From assembly GCA_022819805.1 (NCBI GenBank), contig JAJEGO010000056.1, positions 1 to 42,520 on the forward strand: a stretch of 42,520 nt of DNA, given 5' to 3'. The stretch comes from Candidatus Dadabacteria bacterium (GTDB lineage: Bacteria > Desulfobacterota_D > UBA1144 > Nemesobacterales > Nemesobacteraceae). The notes beneath the pieces were generated by a model. It did not search any database, was not told where the DNA came from, and saw only the letters and a list, made by a program, of their open reading frames with translations. Both the position numbers and the translations under genes were made by a program. Positions 23,917-31,406 of this stretch are shown here, in pieces; position 1 is the stretch's first letter; each line of letters begins with the position of its first letter.

Positions 23917-25025
23917 CAACTGACCTCTTTTTCCAATTCATTTCTCACATATTCGATATGATTTACCAGAAAATCTGATCCAGGATTCCATTGGTAGTGA
24001 CGAGACCATCTTTGCCATTGCCGAGCAAAATGAGTTTCAATTGAATCCGAACAACCTATTGCTTGGCCGTCTGATCTGTTAAGCGGCGGGTCAAAGTAAA
24101 ACATATCCAGCCCCGAGCCCGGATACCCGCTTGGAATGAGCACCATCAGCGTGGATTCCTCTAACGTATATCCGCCTGGAAGAGGAAAGTTCTCAATGAT
24201 CAATCCGTATTTCCCATTGCCTTCCGATGTTTTTTTCCATCGGGATGAATAATGTGCGTCAAGGTATTCAATGTCTTCTTCCGGCAACTCATAGGCAATT
24301 TCACCTTGCTGAGCTTGTAACCGGACAGTTTCAAAACGCTCAACACCGGGGTGGGTCAGATCAACCACATCGTCAGCTTTGATTTTCTCTCTTTTACCAC
24401 CACGAAACTTCTGATTGAGTGACCATTCCTGAAAGTTCTTCCCAGCCAGTTCAAGTATAGCAGTTCCAGTAATCTTCTCTGAATCCACGCGATATTTGTC
24501 ACGGTCTATTCGGATTCTATACCTTTTTCCCTTTGGTGGGCGACGTTCGTGTTTACCGCATTCTTCAACGTCAATTAAATCCAAATCATCAGAATCGGAT
24601 GGGGGAATAACGAAATATGATTCTTTATCCTGAATAACCATTATCATATCGTCTGCAACTTCTATGTCCACGCCACCTTCAATATCAACAAACAGGCGTC
24701 CCATCGGGATATCTTTATCATGCTCTTTAAGAGTTTTACCAGTTATCTTTGCTCTCTCAAGAGCAAGGTCAGAGCCATTGAATCTAAAGTGAACCCCCTT
24801 GCGCAATGGTGGGTTATTCTCTGTATTGTTTTTTCCAATTACAAATTCTTCCCCACCATAAACAACTAAGTACTCTTCCGGTAAAAGAGGGATATCTATA
24901 TCGTCTTTACGACTGAGAAAGATTTGTTCTCCGCCACATTCAGCGGTTTCATAAAGAGAATTAACTGAAAGAATTCCTGCTCGAATAGATTTTTTCTCAC
25001 CGTTAATTGTAATACTAACTTCCAT
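23916..25025 (-). CDS. Triple ubiquitin-like domain fused to an E2-like domain
   Basis: The 369-residue protein begins with three beta-grasp, multiubiquitin-type repeats (about 1-66, 77-141 and 168-238). The third is clearest (ITGTAILELAGKNF, ADDVVDLTHPGVERFET). Residues 244-369 resemble the prokaryotic E2 family E: YELPEEDIEYLDAHYS, NFPLPGGYTLEESTLMVLIPSGYPGSGLDMFYF and WQRWSRH. The E2 region has one Cys (Cys325, in IGCSD), a possible thioester site. The start has a strong GGGAGGT and leads the operon. The Ubl units are internal, so no free C-terminal glycine exists without cleavage. Family calls are from motif recognition. Confidence 0.82.
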   Translation of the reverse strand: MEVSITINGEKKSIRAGILSVNSLYETAECGGEQIFLSRKDDIDIPLLPEEYLVVYGGEEFVIGKNNTENNPPLRKGVHFRFNGSDLALERAKITGKTLKEHDKDIPMGRLFVDIEGGVDIEVADDMIMVIQDKESYFVIPPSDSDDLDLIDVEECGKHERRPPKGKRYRIRIDRDKYRVDSEKITGTAILELAGKNFQEWSLNQKFRGGKREKIKADDVVDLTHPGVERFETVRLQAQQGEIAYELPEEDIEYLDAHYSSRWKKTSEGNGKYGLIIENFPLPGGYTLEESTLMVLIPSGYPGSGLDMFYFDPPLNRSDGQAIGCSDSIETHFARQWQRWSRHYQWNPGSDFLVNHIEYVRNELEKEVS

Positions 25026-25143
25026 TTCTTAACACCTCCCGATATTTAAAAAAATCCTTAACCGAATACGCTGACCGGTTTCGTATCTTATTTTATAAAC
25101 TAAGTAAGTATGGCTGGAATTTCAACTCTTAGAATATAAAAAA

Positions 25144-25172
25144 ATTCGATCCAGCATATGTAGCTTGGTCAA
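25144..25172 (-). promoter_or_regulatory. Candidate promoter for the ubiquitin-like operon
   Basis: On the minus strand TTGACC, a 17-base spacer and TCGAAT. The -35 is good and the -10 matches four of six. It would give a leader of about 110 bases. The surrounding 200 bases are very AT-rich, so other -10 choices exist. Confidence 0.35.
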
Positions 25173-25173
25173 C

Positions 25174-25189
25174 AATGAATATCATTCTC
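25174..25189. promoter_or_regulatory. Palindromic operator-like site between divergent operons
   Basis: AATGAATATCATT is a perfect 5-3-5 inverted repeat. The 16 bases AATGAATATCATTCTC match 13 of 16 positions of the Fur-box core AATGATAATCATTATC. It lies beside the candidate -35 of the ubiquitin-like operon and upstream of the metal cassette, so it could control either. Binding by Fur or another metal regulator is inference. Confidence 0.35.
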
Positions 25190-25207
25190 GATTTTTACCC
25201 TTGAAAC

Positions 25208-25234
25208 TTGAACCAACATTCAATAGTTTATAAT
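25208..25234 (+). promoter_or_regulatory. Candidate promoter for the metal cassette
   Basis: TTGAAC (25208-25213), a short 15-base spacer and a perfect TATAAT (25229-25234). Another TTGAAA at 25201 would give a 22-base spacer. The -10 is convincing. The start would fall at about 25241, on the first of two in-frame ATGs. Confidence 0.4.
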
Positions 25235-25249
25235 TAGGGTATGAGTTTT

Positions 25250-25588
25250 ATGAAAACGGTAACGCTGTTTCTTGTGTGCATTATGTTGTTCGCCGGTGGC
25301 ACGGCAAACGCCTTCTCCACATGTCTGATGAATATGCATGAGGCTCCCGCCGAGATGCAGATGGACGGCGATATGGACATGCCTTGCCATAACACCGAAG
25401 AATCGCAGGATCAGAGTTCAGATGAATGCGACGGCTGCAATTGCCTGCACTGCGTCCAGATAAACGCTTTGCCGCTTCAAGAATCAAAAGATAATCACGG
25501 GAAAATCGCCGTCGGAATTCCAGTCGATGAGCTTTTATCCTCCCGCCAGGTCGATACCCTCTTCCAGCCTCCAAAACATATCTCCTGA
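25250..25588 (+). CDS. Exported Cys/Met/His-rich small protein (CopL-like)
   Basis: The protein of about 112 residues has a signal peptide (MKTVTLFLVCIMLFAGGTANA) and a short mature chain rich in Met, Cys and His. It contains NMHEAPAEMQMDGDMDMPCH and DECDGCNCLHC, followed by LP. This spacing resembles small periplasmic copper-resistance proteins of the CopL/DUF2946 sort, which bind Cu ions. The frame also has an ATG at 25241; I prefer 25250 because AGGGT lies 9 bases before it. It is the first gene of a four-gene cassette. Copper versus another soft metal cannot be decided. Confidence 0.6.
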   Translation: MKTVTLFLVCIMLFAGGTANAFSTCLMNMHEAPAEMQMDGDMDMPCHNTEESQDQSSDECDGCNCLHCVQINALPLQESKDNHGKIAVGIPVDELLSSRQVDTLFQPPKHIS

Positions 25589-25665
25589 TCAATCCGTGCG
25601 TCCACGCGCCCAAATGGCTTCGCTTCGGCGTTGCCAGACTATAATCAAGATATTCAGGAGGAAAC

Positions 25666-26313
25666 ATGAAATCAGCAGTTTTCGCTTTATGCTGCGTGGT
25701 CCTGCTGGGATACGCTTCCCCGTCTCTCTCCCGTCCGGTCTCATACCCGGGCGGATGGACGATCATGCAGAAAAACGACAAGAACGCTCATTCTCTTCAC
25801 GTTCATTATTCGCCGACGGCCAGGTATTCGATAGGATACAGGACCGAATACTGGCCCGGGGAGGATTGGCAGTTCCACGGCGTGCAGCTTAATTACTTGG
25901 TGAAGCGGCACAACGCACCGGCCTCGCAGGCAAATTTCTACCTTAAAAGCGGCTTGGGAGTGGCCTATGATGACCTCGGGTTGCCTGACGGTGGGCCTCA
26001 GCCCGCCGCGTTTACGGATATCGCCCTTGACTGGGAAAATCGACGGTATTTTACGGGTTATGAGAACCGCGTTTACTACGCAGAAGACATAGCAAAGTTC
26101 TTCAGGCAGAAAGCGCGAGTGGGAATCGCCCCTTATCTGGGGGATTACGACGATGTTCACACATGGCTCATGCTCCAGGTTGACCACATCACGGGTGAGA
26201 GAGATAACATCATTTTTACGCCTTTTGTGCGGTTTTTTAAGAACGAGTATCTCGCCGAGGTCGGAATCAGCGACAAAGGTGGGATCATGTTTAACTTAAT
26301 AATAAGATTTTAG
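25666..26313 (+). CDS. Predicted outer-membrane or periplasmic beta-strand protein of the metal cassette
   Basis: The 215-residue protein has a signal peptide (to about residue 22). The rest is full of alternating aromatic/polar segments typical of a small beta-barrel: HSLHVHYSPTARYSIGYRTEYW, GVQLNYLVKR, NFYLKSGLGVAYDD and AEVGISDKGGIMFNLIIRF, with a C-terminal Phe. No enzymatic motif is visible. It is flanked by metal-binding and metal-transport genes with a strong AGGAGG ribosome site, so it probably belongs to metal efflux or sensing at the outer membrane. I do not recognise a named family. Confidence 0.6.
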   Translation: MKSAVFALCCVVLLGYASPSLSRPVSYPGGWTIMQKNDKNAHSLHVHYSPTARYSIGYRTEYWPGEDWQFHGVQLNYLVKRHNAPASQANFYLKSGLGVAYDDLGLPDGGPQPAAFTDIALDWENRRYFTGYENRVYYAEDIAKFFRQKARVGIAPYLGDYDDVHTWLMLQVDHITGERDNIIFTPFVRFFKNEYLAEVGISDKGGIMFNLIIRF

Positions 26314-26323
26314 GGAGAAAATC

Positions 26324-26707
26324 ATGAAAACATCAATTATTACAATTGCGTTTATCACACTTTTCTTTGCGCTCCATGGCAATGCGCAGCATGGAGAACA
26401 CAAACACAACCATGAAGGTGAAGCGGTGGAAGCGGTTAAGGCTTCCAACAGCATAGAAAAAGCATCCTGTGAAGACACAATCAACATCAAAGTGAACGGG
26501 CTTGTATGCGACTTCTGCGCACGTTCCCTGGAAAAAGTCTTTCTGAAACGCGGCGATGTCGCCGGTATCAATGTCGATCTCGGCAAAGGCTCCGTAGTAG
26601 TCGCCATGAAGCCAGGATTGACCATTGACGACACGACGCTCACGAAGCTTATCACGGACTCCGGGTACAACATAGCCGCCATTGGGAGGGGATGCGAACA
26701 TGGATAA
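26324..26707 (+). CDS. Exported heavy-metal-associated (HMA) protein, MerP-like
   Basis: The 127-residue protein has a signal peptide, a His-rich mature N-terminus (HGEHKHNHEG) and an HMA domain (about 55-122) with the metal site VNGLVCDFCARSLEKVF. The CDFC pair replaces the usual C-x2-C of MerP/CopZ with the same spacing. It would capture a soft metal ion in the periplasm and pass it to the membrane protein encoded next. Start supported by GGGAG; the 3' end overlaps the following gene by 8 bases. Confidence 0.8.
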   Translation: MKTSIITIAFITLFFALHGNAQHGEHKHNHEGEAVEAVKASNSIEKASCEDTINIKVNGLVCDFCARSLEKVFLKRGDVAGINVDLGKGSVVVAMKPGLTIDDTTLTKLITDSGYNIAAIGRGCEHG

Positions 26708-27095
26708 CGTCACCCCTGACTACGGAGTGAAGCAAACGCTTCTTCCCACGCTCAGCCTGTTTACGTCCGCTGGAACGCTTGTGTGCTGCGCGCTTCCCGC
26801 GCTGTTAGTGACACTCGGGGCCGGTGCCTCTCTCGCGGGAATCGTAGGCACCGCGCCCTGGCTGATTGCGCTGTCAAAATACAAGATCTTGACGTTTGGA
26901 GTCTCCGGCGCGGTGCTTTTGATCGCCGGAGCTGCGCTCTGGAGATCAAGAAACGCCCCTTGTCCGATTGACCCGGCGCAGGCCATGGCCTGTGCCAGGC
27001 TGCGGAAGACAAGCAACTGGATATACCTGTTGTCCGTGCTTTTATGGTGCGTCGGCTTTTTCTTCGCTTTTATCGCGGTGAGAGTTTTTTATTGA
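26700..27095 (+). CDS. MerT/MerC-like metal transport membrane protein
   Basis: The 131-residue protein has three to four hydrophobic segments. The first carries a vicinal Cys pair, TLVCCALPALLVTLGAG, as in mercury importers of the MerT/MerC type, and a second Cys-containing loop follows (NAPCPIDPAQAMAC). Genes pairing such proteins with HMA partners move Hg(II) or Cu ions across the inner membrane. The ATG at 26700 has a strong GGGAGGGG upstream and overlaps the HMA stop; the longer TTG start is unlikely. No merA, merR or P-type ATPase is present nearby. Confidence 0.72.
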   Translation: MDNVTPDYGVKQTLLPTLSLFTSAGTLVCCALPALLVTLGAGASLAGIVGTAPWLIALSKYKILTFGVSGAVLLIAGAALWRSRNAPCPIDPAQAMACARLRKTSNWIYLLSVLLWCVGFFFAFIAVRVFY

Positions 27096-27116
27096 TCTTT
27101 TTCAGATCATAGGGCA

Positions 27117-27146
27117 GGGAAACGTCTGGAAGTGCCGGCGTTTCCC
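27117..27146. terminator. Stem-loop between metal cassette and gldC-like gene
   Basis: GGGAAACG and CGTTTCCC form a perfect 8-base stem around a 14-base loop, between two convergent genes. A further small hairpin (TGATCT/AGATCA) covers the preceding stop. No T tract follows on either strand, so function as a terminator is plausible but unproven. Confidence 0.45.
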
Positions 27147-27172
27147 GCACCGCAAAGTACGAGGGACGTTGG

Positions 27173-27523
27173 TCAGGAATTCTTCTGCCCTCCGAAAGAC
27201 TCGAGAACCATCTCGGCGAACTCGCCCGCGAACTCCCTCATTCTGTTCGATATCCGCCCCTGGGAGGTAGCTCTTTCATACGTATCGGCCATCTTCATCA
27301 TCGTATAGTAAAAATGATAATTCATCTCTCCCACTTCCATTTTCTTGGTCCAAAGATCTATTACCAGAGATTCCTTTTTCTCGCCGTCCCACATGGAAAT
27401 AAAAACCGCTTCACAGGGTTTTTCTCCCGGCACTTCGGATTGTGATGCGTCCCAGAAAATCTCTTCAGGGACATTGTCGTCCCCAAGGACTACCTTAAGC
27501 TTGATTTCAGCGTCTTTGGACAT
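27173..27523 (-). CDS. GldC-like protein
   Basis: The 116-residue soluble protein matches the GldC pattern: EIKLKVVLGDDNVPEEIFWDAS, AVFISMWDGEKKESLVIDLWTKKMEVGEMNYHFYYTMMKMADTYERATSQ, then FAGEFAEMV. GldC was named in gliding Bacteroidota, but homologues occur outside them and the biochemical role is unclear. A clean AGGAG ribosome site lies 6 bases before the ATG. It is the gene after the respiratory ACIII cluster on the same strand. Confidence 0.6.
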   Translation of the reverse strand: MSKDAEIKLKVVLGDDNVPEEIFWDASQSEVPGEKPCEAVFISMWDGEKKESLVIDLWTKKMEVGEMNYHFYYTMMKMADTYERATSQGRISNRMREFAGEFAEMVLESFGGQKNS

Positions 27524-27616
27524 GGAAAACTCCTTACAGATGTTTTTATGAGGAACGGAAAAACCCGCGCGGAAATTATATCCGGTTTCGATTAAAGAGT
27601 CTCAAGACATGCTCTA

Positions 27617-27637
27617 TTGCGCCTTGCTTATGCGCAA
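27617..27637. terminator. Possible hairpin at the end of the ACIII operon
   Basis: TTGCGC and GCGCAA form a 6-base stem around a 9-base loop, 18 bases past the last ACIII-operon stop on the minus strand. No U tract follows. Confidence 0.3.
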
Positions 27638-27654
27638 CGGGAAGGATGCAGGTA

Positions 27655-27804
27655 TTACCAGGGAAGTTTGCCCATCAAAGGAGCTATCTTGGTGCCGAAA
27701 AGCGCTACGGTAGCCACTATGCCTATGAAGGCTGCGATGCCGATTGCAACTTTCACGGCGAAAAGAAGCGTCAGCTTGTCGAGCTGTTCAGGAGTAAGTT
27801 TCAT
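27655..27804 (-). CDS. Small single-pass membrane peptide at the end of the ACIII operon
   Basis: This 49-residue ORF is not in the track. It begins at an ATG directly after the actF TAG and ends at TAA (27655-27657). The sequence starts MKLTPEQLDKLTLL, has one membrane helix (about 15-38, AIGIAAFIGIVATVALFG) and ends GKLPW. It could be a small accessory subunit of alternative complex III, or of an oxidase that normally follows. The position and the membrane helix support a real gene; the family is not recognised. Confidence 0.55.
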   Translation of the reverse strand: MKLTPEQLDKLTLLFAVKVAIGIAAFIGIVATVALFGTKIAPLMGKLPW

Positions 27805-28983
27805 CTAATGCCCTCCTCCTTTCGTTTTGCCGTCAAAGTACGGGTCGCCGAAAGGTATTACCGGGAACCTGTTTATAAACAGAAGGAATGTCGCCACGAA
27901 TCCCGCTAGAAAACCGAGAGTGATCAGAAAATGATTGATGCTGAAAACCAGTTCGCTTGTAAGCGAGGGAATAACCAGCAGGAACTTGTCCATCCAGAGA
28001 CCCGAGAAAGAAACCGTAGCGATAAAGACGGCTATCGGGGTAACTATCTTGTGGGTACGGGGCAGAAAGGAGACAAAAGGAAATATGAAGCAGCAGGTCA
28101 GGATAGCCCAGGCAAACGAGCGGAAGGGCTCATCCACTACTCTCTTTATTACAAAACCGGTCTCTTCCGGCATGTTCGCGTACCAGATCGTGAGAAGCTG
28201 GGAGAACATGAGGTAAACCCAGAAAAGAGAGAAGCCCTGAAGTATTTTCCCCATGTCCCAGTAATGATGGACGGAAAGATAGTCGTCGAGCCCAAGGTAA
28301 CGCTTGATCGGGACCGAAAGTATTATCGTCGCCCCTATGGCGGCTATCAGGCTTCCCATGAAATAGTAGGGTCCGAAAAGCGTGCTGAACCAGTGAGGAT
28401 CAAGCGACATCATGAAATCCCAGGCGAAAAGGGAGAAAACAAGGGCGTAGACAATAATTACGGCGGGGGCAAGTTTCTTTAACCTGACGATTCTCTCCCT
28501 GCCGTTGAGATCCTGTTCTATGGATGTTCTGAGGTAGAAGTAATTGAGAACCAGAAGAATCACGAAGCCTATGACGTTTCTCGCCATCACGAAATTTATG
28601 TTAAGCCATATGTCCTTTGGGCTGTGATAGTGATGATGTGCGTAAGGAAGAATAAACTCCTTGCCGATGAAAAGAACCAGCAGGAGCACTAAGGAAACCA
28701 CCGTGAAGCTCGCAAAGCCCTCGCTTATGCGAAGAAGTCCCCTGCCCCACCTGGCGTTGGTTATCCTGAGTATGCAGGAGAAAACAAGCCCGCCTTGGGC
28801 GACTCCCGTCCAGAAAAGAAAATTCACCAGAAAGAGCTGCCAGACCTCCTCGGCGTTCTCCCCCTTGGCGTTAACTACGAAAGCCCCGGCGCCCACGACC
28901 GCAAGAGCGACAAAAACCATAAATACCCAGTTAGGTATCTGGTTTCTTTTCGCGAGTATTTCCTGGCTTATGGACTGATCCAT
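27805..28983 (-). CDS. actF: Alternative complex III subunit ActF (NrfD-like)
   Basis: The 392-residue polytopic membrane protein of the NrfD/PsrC family has about ten hydrophobic segments. The recognisable blocks are NFLFWTGVAQGGLVFSCILRI, LFAWDFMMSLDPHWFSTLFGPYYFMGS, YWDMGKILQGFSLFWVYLMFSQ and LITLGFLAGF. In ACIII, ActC and ActF lie side by side in the membrane core and provide quinol binding and probably proton-conducting half-channels. It follows actE by 4 bases. Confidence 0.9.
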   Translation of the reverse strand: MDQSISQEILAKRNQIPNWVFMVFVALAVVGAGAFVVNAKGENAEEVWQLFLVNFLFWTGVAQGGLVFSCILRITNARWGRGLLRISEGFASFTVVSLVLLLVLFIGKEFILPYAHHHYHSPKDIWLNINFVMARNVIGFVILLVLNYFYLRTSIEQDLNGRERIVRLKKLAPAVIIVYALVFSLFAWDFMMSLDPHWFSTLFGPYYFMGSLIAAIGATIILSVPIKRYLGLDDYLSVHHYWDMGKILQGFSLFWVYLMFSQLLTIWYANMPEETGFVIKRVVDEPFRSFAWAILTCCFIFPFVSFLPRTHKIVTPIAVFIATVSFSGLWMDKFLLVIPSLTSELVFSINHFLITLGFLAGFVATFLLFINRFPVIPFGDPYFDGKTKGGGH

Positions 28984-28987
28984 TTTT

Positions 28988-29569
28988 CTATTGATTCTCC
29001 TTGGAAGAACCCGGGTTCTGAAGCTTCCTCACGTAATTGACCACATGCCACGCATCCTGCTCCGATATGTTCTCGCTGTAAGGAGGCATCATTACCTTGC
29101 CTCCGTAGCGTATATAGGCGTAGATGAAACCGTCGGTTCTCTGCGCCACGGCCGGCGTTGTAAGATTAACGGGGTAAAAACCGAGTCCTTTCTTTATTAT
29201 GATTCCGTCTCCCAGTCCCCCGAGACCATGGCACACGGCGCACTGCTCCTTGAAAACCTTCGCTCCCCGGGCAATAGATTCATCGCTTTGGGGAACCGGC
29301 CCTTTTTCTATGAGTTCGACACTGTCTCTGTCTTCAAGCTTTGTCTTCTTCCCGTCGGTGGAAATTGATTCGCGCGGGAAGAGCACTGGCTCCTCGTAGG
29401 GCTGAATCGAGTCCTGAGACCACATGTCCCAAGACCACGGAAGCGAGTGGGCGGAAGAAAGGGAGAACGCGACCGCAAAAGCGATCGCCGCACACACTTT
29501 CAATCCCCTAAGGAAATTGAAACCCCAAGCTTTCCCCGCAACTGTCCGAAAAGACTTTCTATGCTTCAT
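28988..29569 (-). CDS. actE: Alternative complex III subunit ActE (monohaem cytochrome c)
   Basis: The 193-residue protein has an N-terminal membrane/signal segment (about 20-42). Its cytochrome c domain carries one haem motif, CAVCHGLGGLGDG, and a probable axial Met in GGKVMMPPYS before the final helix ISEQDAWHVVNYVRKL. In ACIII this subunit hands electrons from the pentahaem ActA to external acceptors. The ATG at 29569 overlaps the end of actD by 11 bases; the TTG at 29572 is an alternative. Confidence 0.9.
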   Translation of the reverse strand: MKHRKSFRTVAGKAWGFNFLRGLKVCAAIAFAVAFSLSSAHSLPWSWDMWSQDSIQPYEEPVLFPRESISTDGKKTKLEDRDSVELIEKGPVPQSDESIARGAKVFKEQCAVCHGLGGLGDGIIIKKGLGFYPVNLTTPAVAQRTDGFIYAYIRYGGKVMMPPYSENISEQDAWHVVNYVRKLQNPGSSKENQ

Positions 29570-30065
29570 CAAACTTGATTTCTTCAGCTCCCGTAGAGTT
29601 TAATATCGCCTCAACCGCCCCTATCTTTTCCTTTTCGCACACAACCGCAACGCCGAACTTATCGTCGGAGAAACGCTCGTCGTAGAGCCGTATCGGGGTT
29701 CTTTTTCTTATAAGTGAATTTATTATCAGCCCCAAGAATGTTGAAAGCGCGCCGAAAAGCACCGTAAGCTCAAAAACGATCACCATGTAGGGGATTATCG
29801 AGACTATGGGCTTGGCGCTCACCGCTATGGGCCATGAACTTGAAGTAAGAACCGTAAAACCGATCCCGCAGGTCGCTCCCAGCAGTCCTCCGAAAAGAGT
29901 GAAAAACCGCACCGGGCTCTCCGGCAGATCAACCGCCGCCTCAATTTCGTGGTCCGGAAACGGGGAGAACACCCTCATGTTGCGGTAACCCGCCTCCTTG
30001 AGCTTGCCCACGGCTTCAAGGACTGAGTCCTGATATGAATAAATTCCGACTACGCCCTGGTCCAT
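29559..30065 (-). CDS. actD: Alternative complex III subunit ActD
   Basis: The 168-residue membrane protein (DUF3341 type) starts with a soluble segment: GIYSYQDSVLEAVGKLKEAGYRNMRVFSPFPDHEIEAAV. Two transmembrane helices follow (about 60-80 and 95-115), then a soluble C-terminus with RLYDERFSDDKFGVAV. It is a structural subunit that packs against ActC in the complex. It is positioned, as usual, between actC and actE. Confidence 0.88.
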   Translation of the reverse strand: MDQGVVGIYSYQDSVLEAVGKLKEAGYRNMRVFSPFPDHEIEAAVDLPESPVRFFTLFGGLLGATCGIGFTVLTSSSWPIAVSAKPIVSIIPYMVIVFELTVLFGALSTFLGLIINSLIRKRTPIRLYDERFSDDKFGVAVVCEKEKIGAVEAILNSTGAEEIKFDEA

Positions 30066-30071
30066 CTCTTG

Positions 30072-31406
30072 TTAACCTCCCTTCTTCGGCACCGGAAGTA
30101 TTTCCTTCATCTCCGCTATGGAAACTGCCGGAAGAGTTTTTACGAACAGTAAGAAGAACATAAAGAACCACGCGAAACTGCCGATCGTTATACCGGCCTC
30201 GACAAACGATATCTTGTATATTCCCCACGCTCCGGGCTCAAAATCCCTCGAAAGCGATATGACGATGATATTGAAACGCTCAAACCACATTCCTATGTTT
30301 ATCAGTATGGAAATGACGAAAAGGGCTTTTATGTTCTTTCTGACCTTCTCCCACCAAAACGCTATAGGAACTACGCAGTTGCATATGACCATCGTCCAGT
30401 AGAAAAACGCGTACTCTCCAGTTGCCCTGTACACGAACTGTCCCCACTCGTAAGGACTTCCGCTGTACCACGCCATGAAGAACTCCGCCGCGTACGCGTA
30501 GCCGACTATGCAGGAAGTCAGAATTATGAGCTTCGCCATGCCGTCATAGTTATCAAGCGTTATGTAGTCCTCGAGATGGAAAATCTTCCTTATCGGTATG
30601 GTAAGCGTTATAACCATCGCAAGTCCCGAGAAAATGGCTCCCGCAACGAAATACGGGGGAAATATGGTGGTGTGCCATCCGGGAACGTTGCCCATGGCGA
30701 AGTCCCAGGACACGACGCTGTGAACCGAGAGAACAAGCGGCGTGGCCAGGGCCGCGAAATAAAGATACGCCCTGGTGTAGTGAAGCCATTCCCTGTTCGA
30801 GCCCTTCCATCCGAAGGAAAGAATCGAGTATATGATTTTTCTCGGAGTTTCCTTCACCTTGTCCCTTATCGCCGCGATGTCAGGGATCATCCCGACTACG
30901 AAGAATACCGAGCTAACCGTAAGATAGGTGCCCACCGCGAACACGTCCCACACAAGCGGGGACTTGAAGTTTATCCACAGTTCCCTTGAATTCGGATAGG
31001 GTATAAGCCACAGGAAGTTCCATGGTCTTCCGAGGTGGATTATAGGGAAAAGTCCCGCCGTCAGAACCGCGAAGACCGTCATGGCCTCGGCAATTCTGTA
31101 TATGGACATCCTGAACCTCGCGCGGAACAGATAAAGTATGGCCGAGATGAGAGTTCCCGAGTGCGCTATTCCGACCCAGAAAACGAAATCAGTTATGTAG
31201 ACTCCCCAGAAGACCGGATGGCGGTAGCCGGCAACTCCAAGCCCCTCCGCCACCTGATAGAAAAAACAAGTGACACCGAGTCCCACGAGCGCCACCGTGG
31301 GAAGAAAAAGCGCCCACCACTTCGCAGACGGCTTGTCAACCATCCTGACTACGTCTTCGGTTACTCTCGCGTAAGTTAAAGGCCTCTGCTGCGTCTGGTT
31401 CATCAC
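30072..31406 (-). CDS. actC: Alternative complex III subunit ActC (NrfD-like)
   Basis: The 444-residue integral membrane protein has about ten helices and the ActC/NrfD signatures YITDFVFWVGIAHSGTLISAILYLFR, HLGRPWNFLWLIPYPNS, SVVSWDFAMGNVPGWHTTIFPPYFVAGAIFSG and WVKxxW-like aromatic clusters. In characterised ACIII, ActC holds the quinol site near the ActB iron-sulfur chain. Its ATG overlaps the actB stop by 4 bases (ATGA), implying coupled translation. Confidence 0.92.
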   Translation of the reverse strand: MMNQTQQRPLTYARVTEDVVRMVDKPSAKWWALFLPTVALVGLGVTCFFYQVAEGLGVAGYRHPVFWGVYITDFVFWVGIAHSGTLISAILYLFRARFRMSIYRIAEAMTVFAVLTAGLFPIIHLGRPWNFLWLIPYPNSRELWINFKSPLVWDVFAVGTYLTVSSVFFVVGMIPDIAAIRDKVKETPRKIIYSILSFGWKGSNREWLHYTRAYLYFAALATPLVLSVHSVVSWDFAMGNVPGWHTTIFPPYFVAGAIFSGLAMVITLTIPIRKIFHLEDYITLDNYDGMAKLIILTSCIVGYAYAAEFFMAWYSGSPYEWGQFVYRATGEYAFFYWTMVICNCVVPIAFWWEKVRKNIKALFVISILINIGMWFERFNIIVISLSRDFEPGAWGIYKISFVEAGITIGSFAWFFMFFLLFVKTLPAVSIAEMKEILPVPKKGG

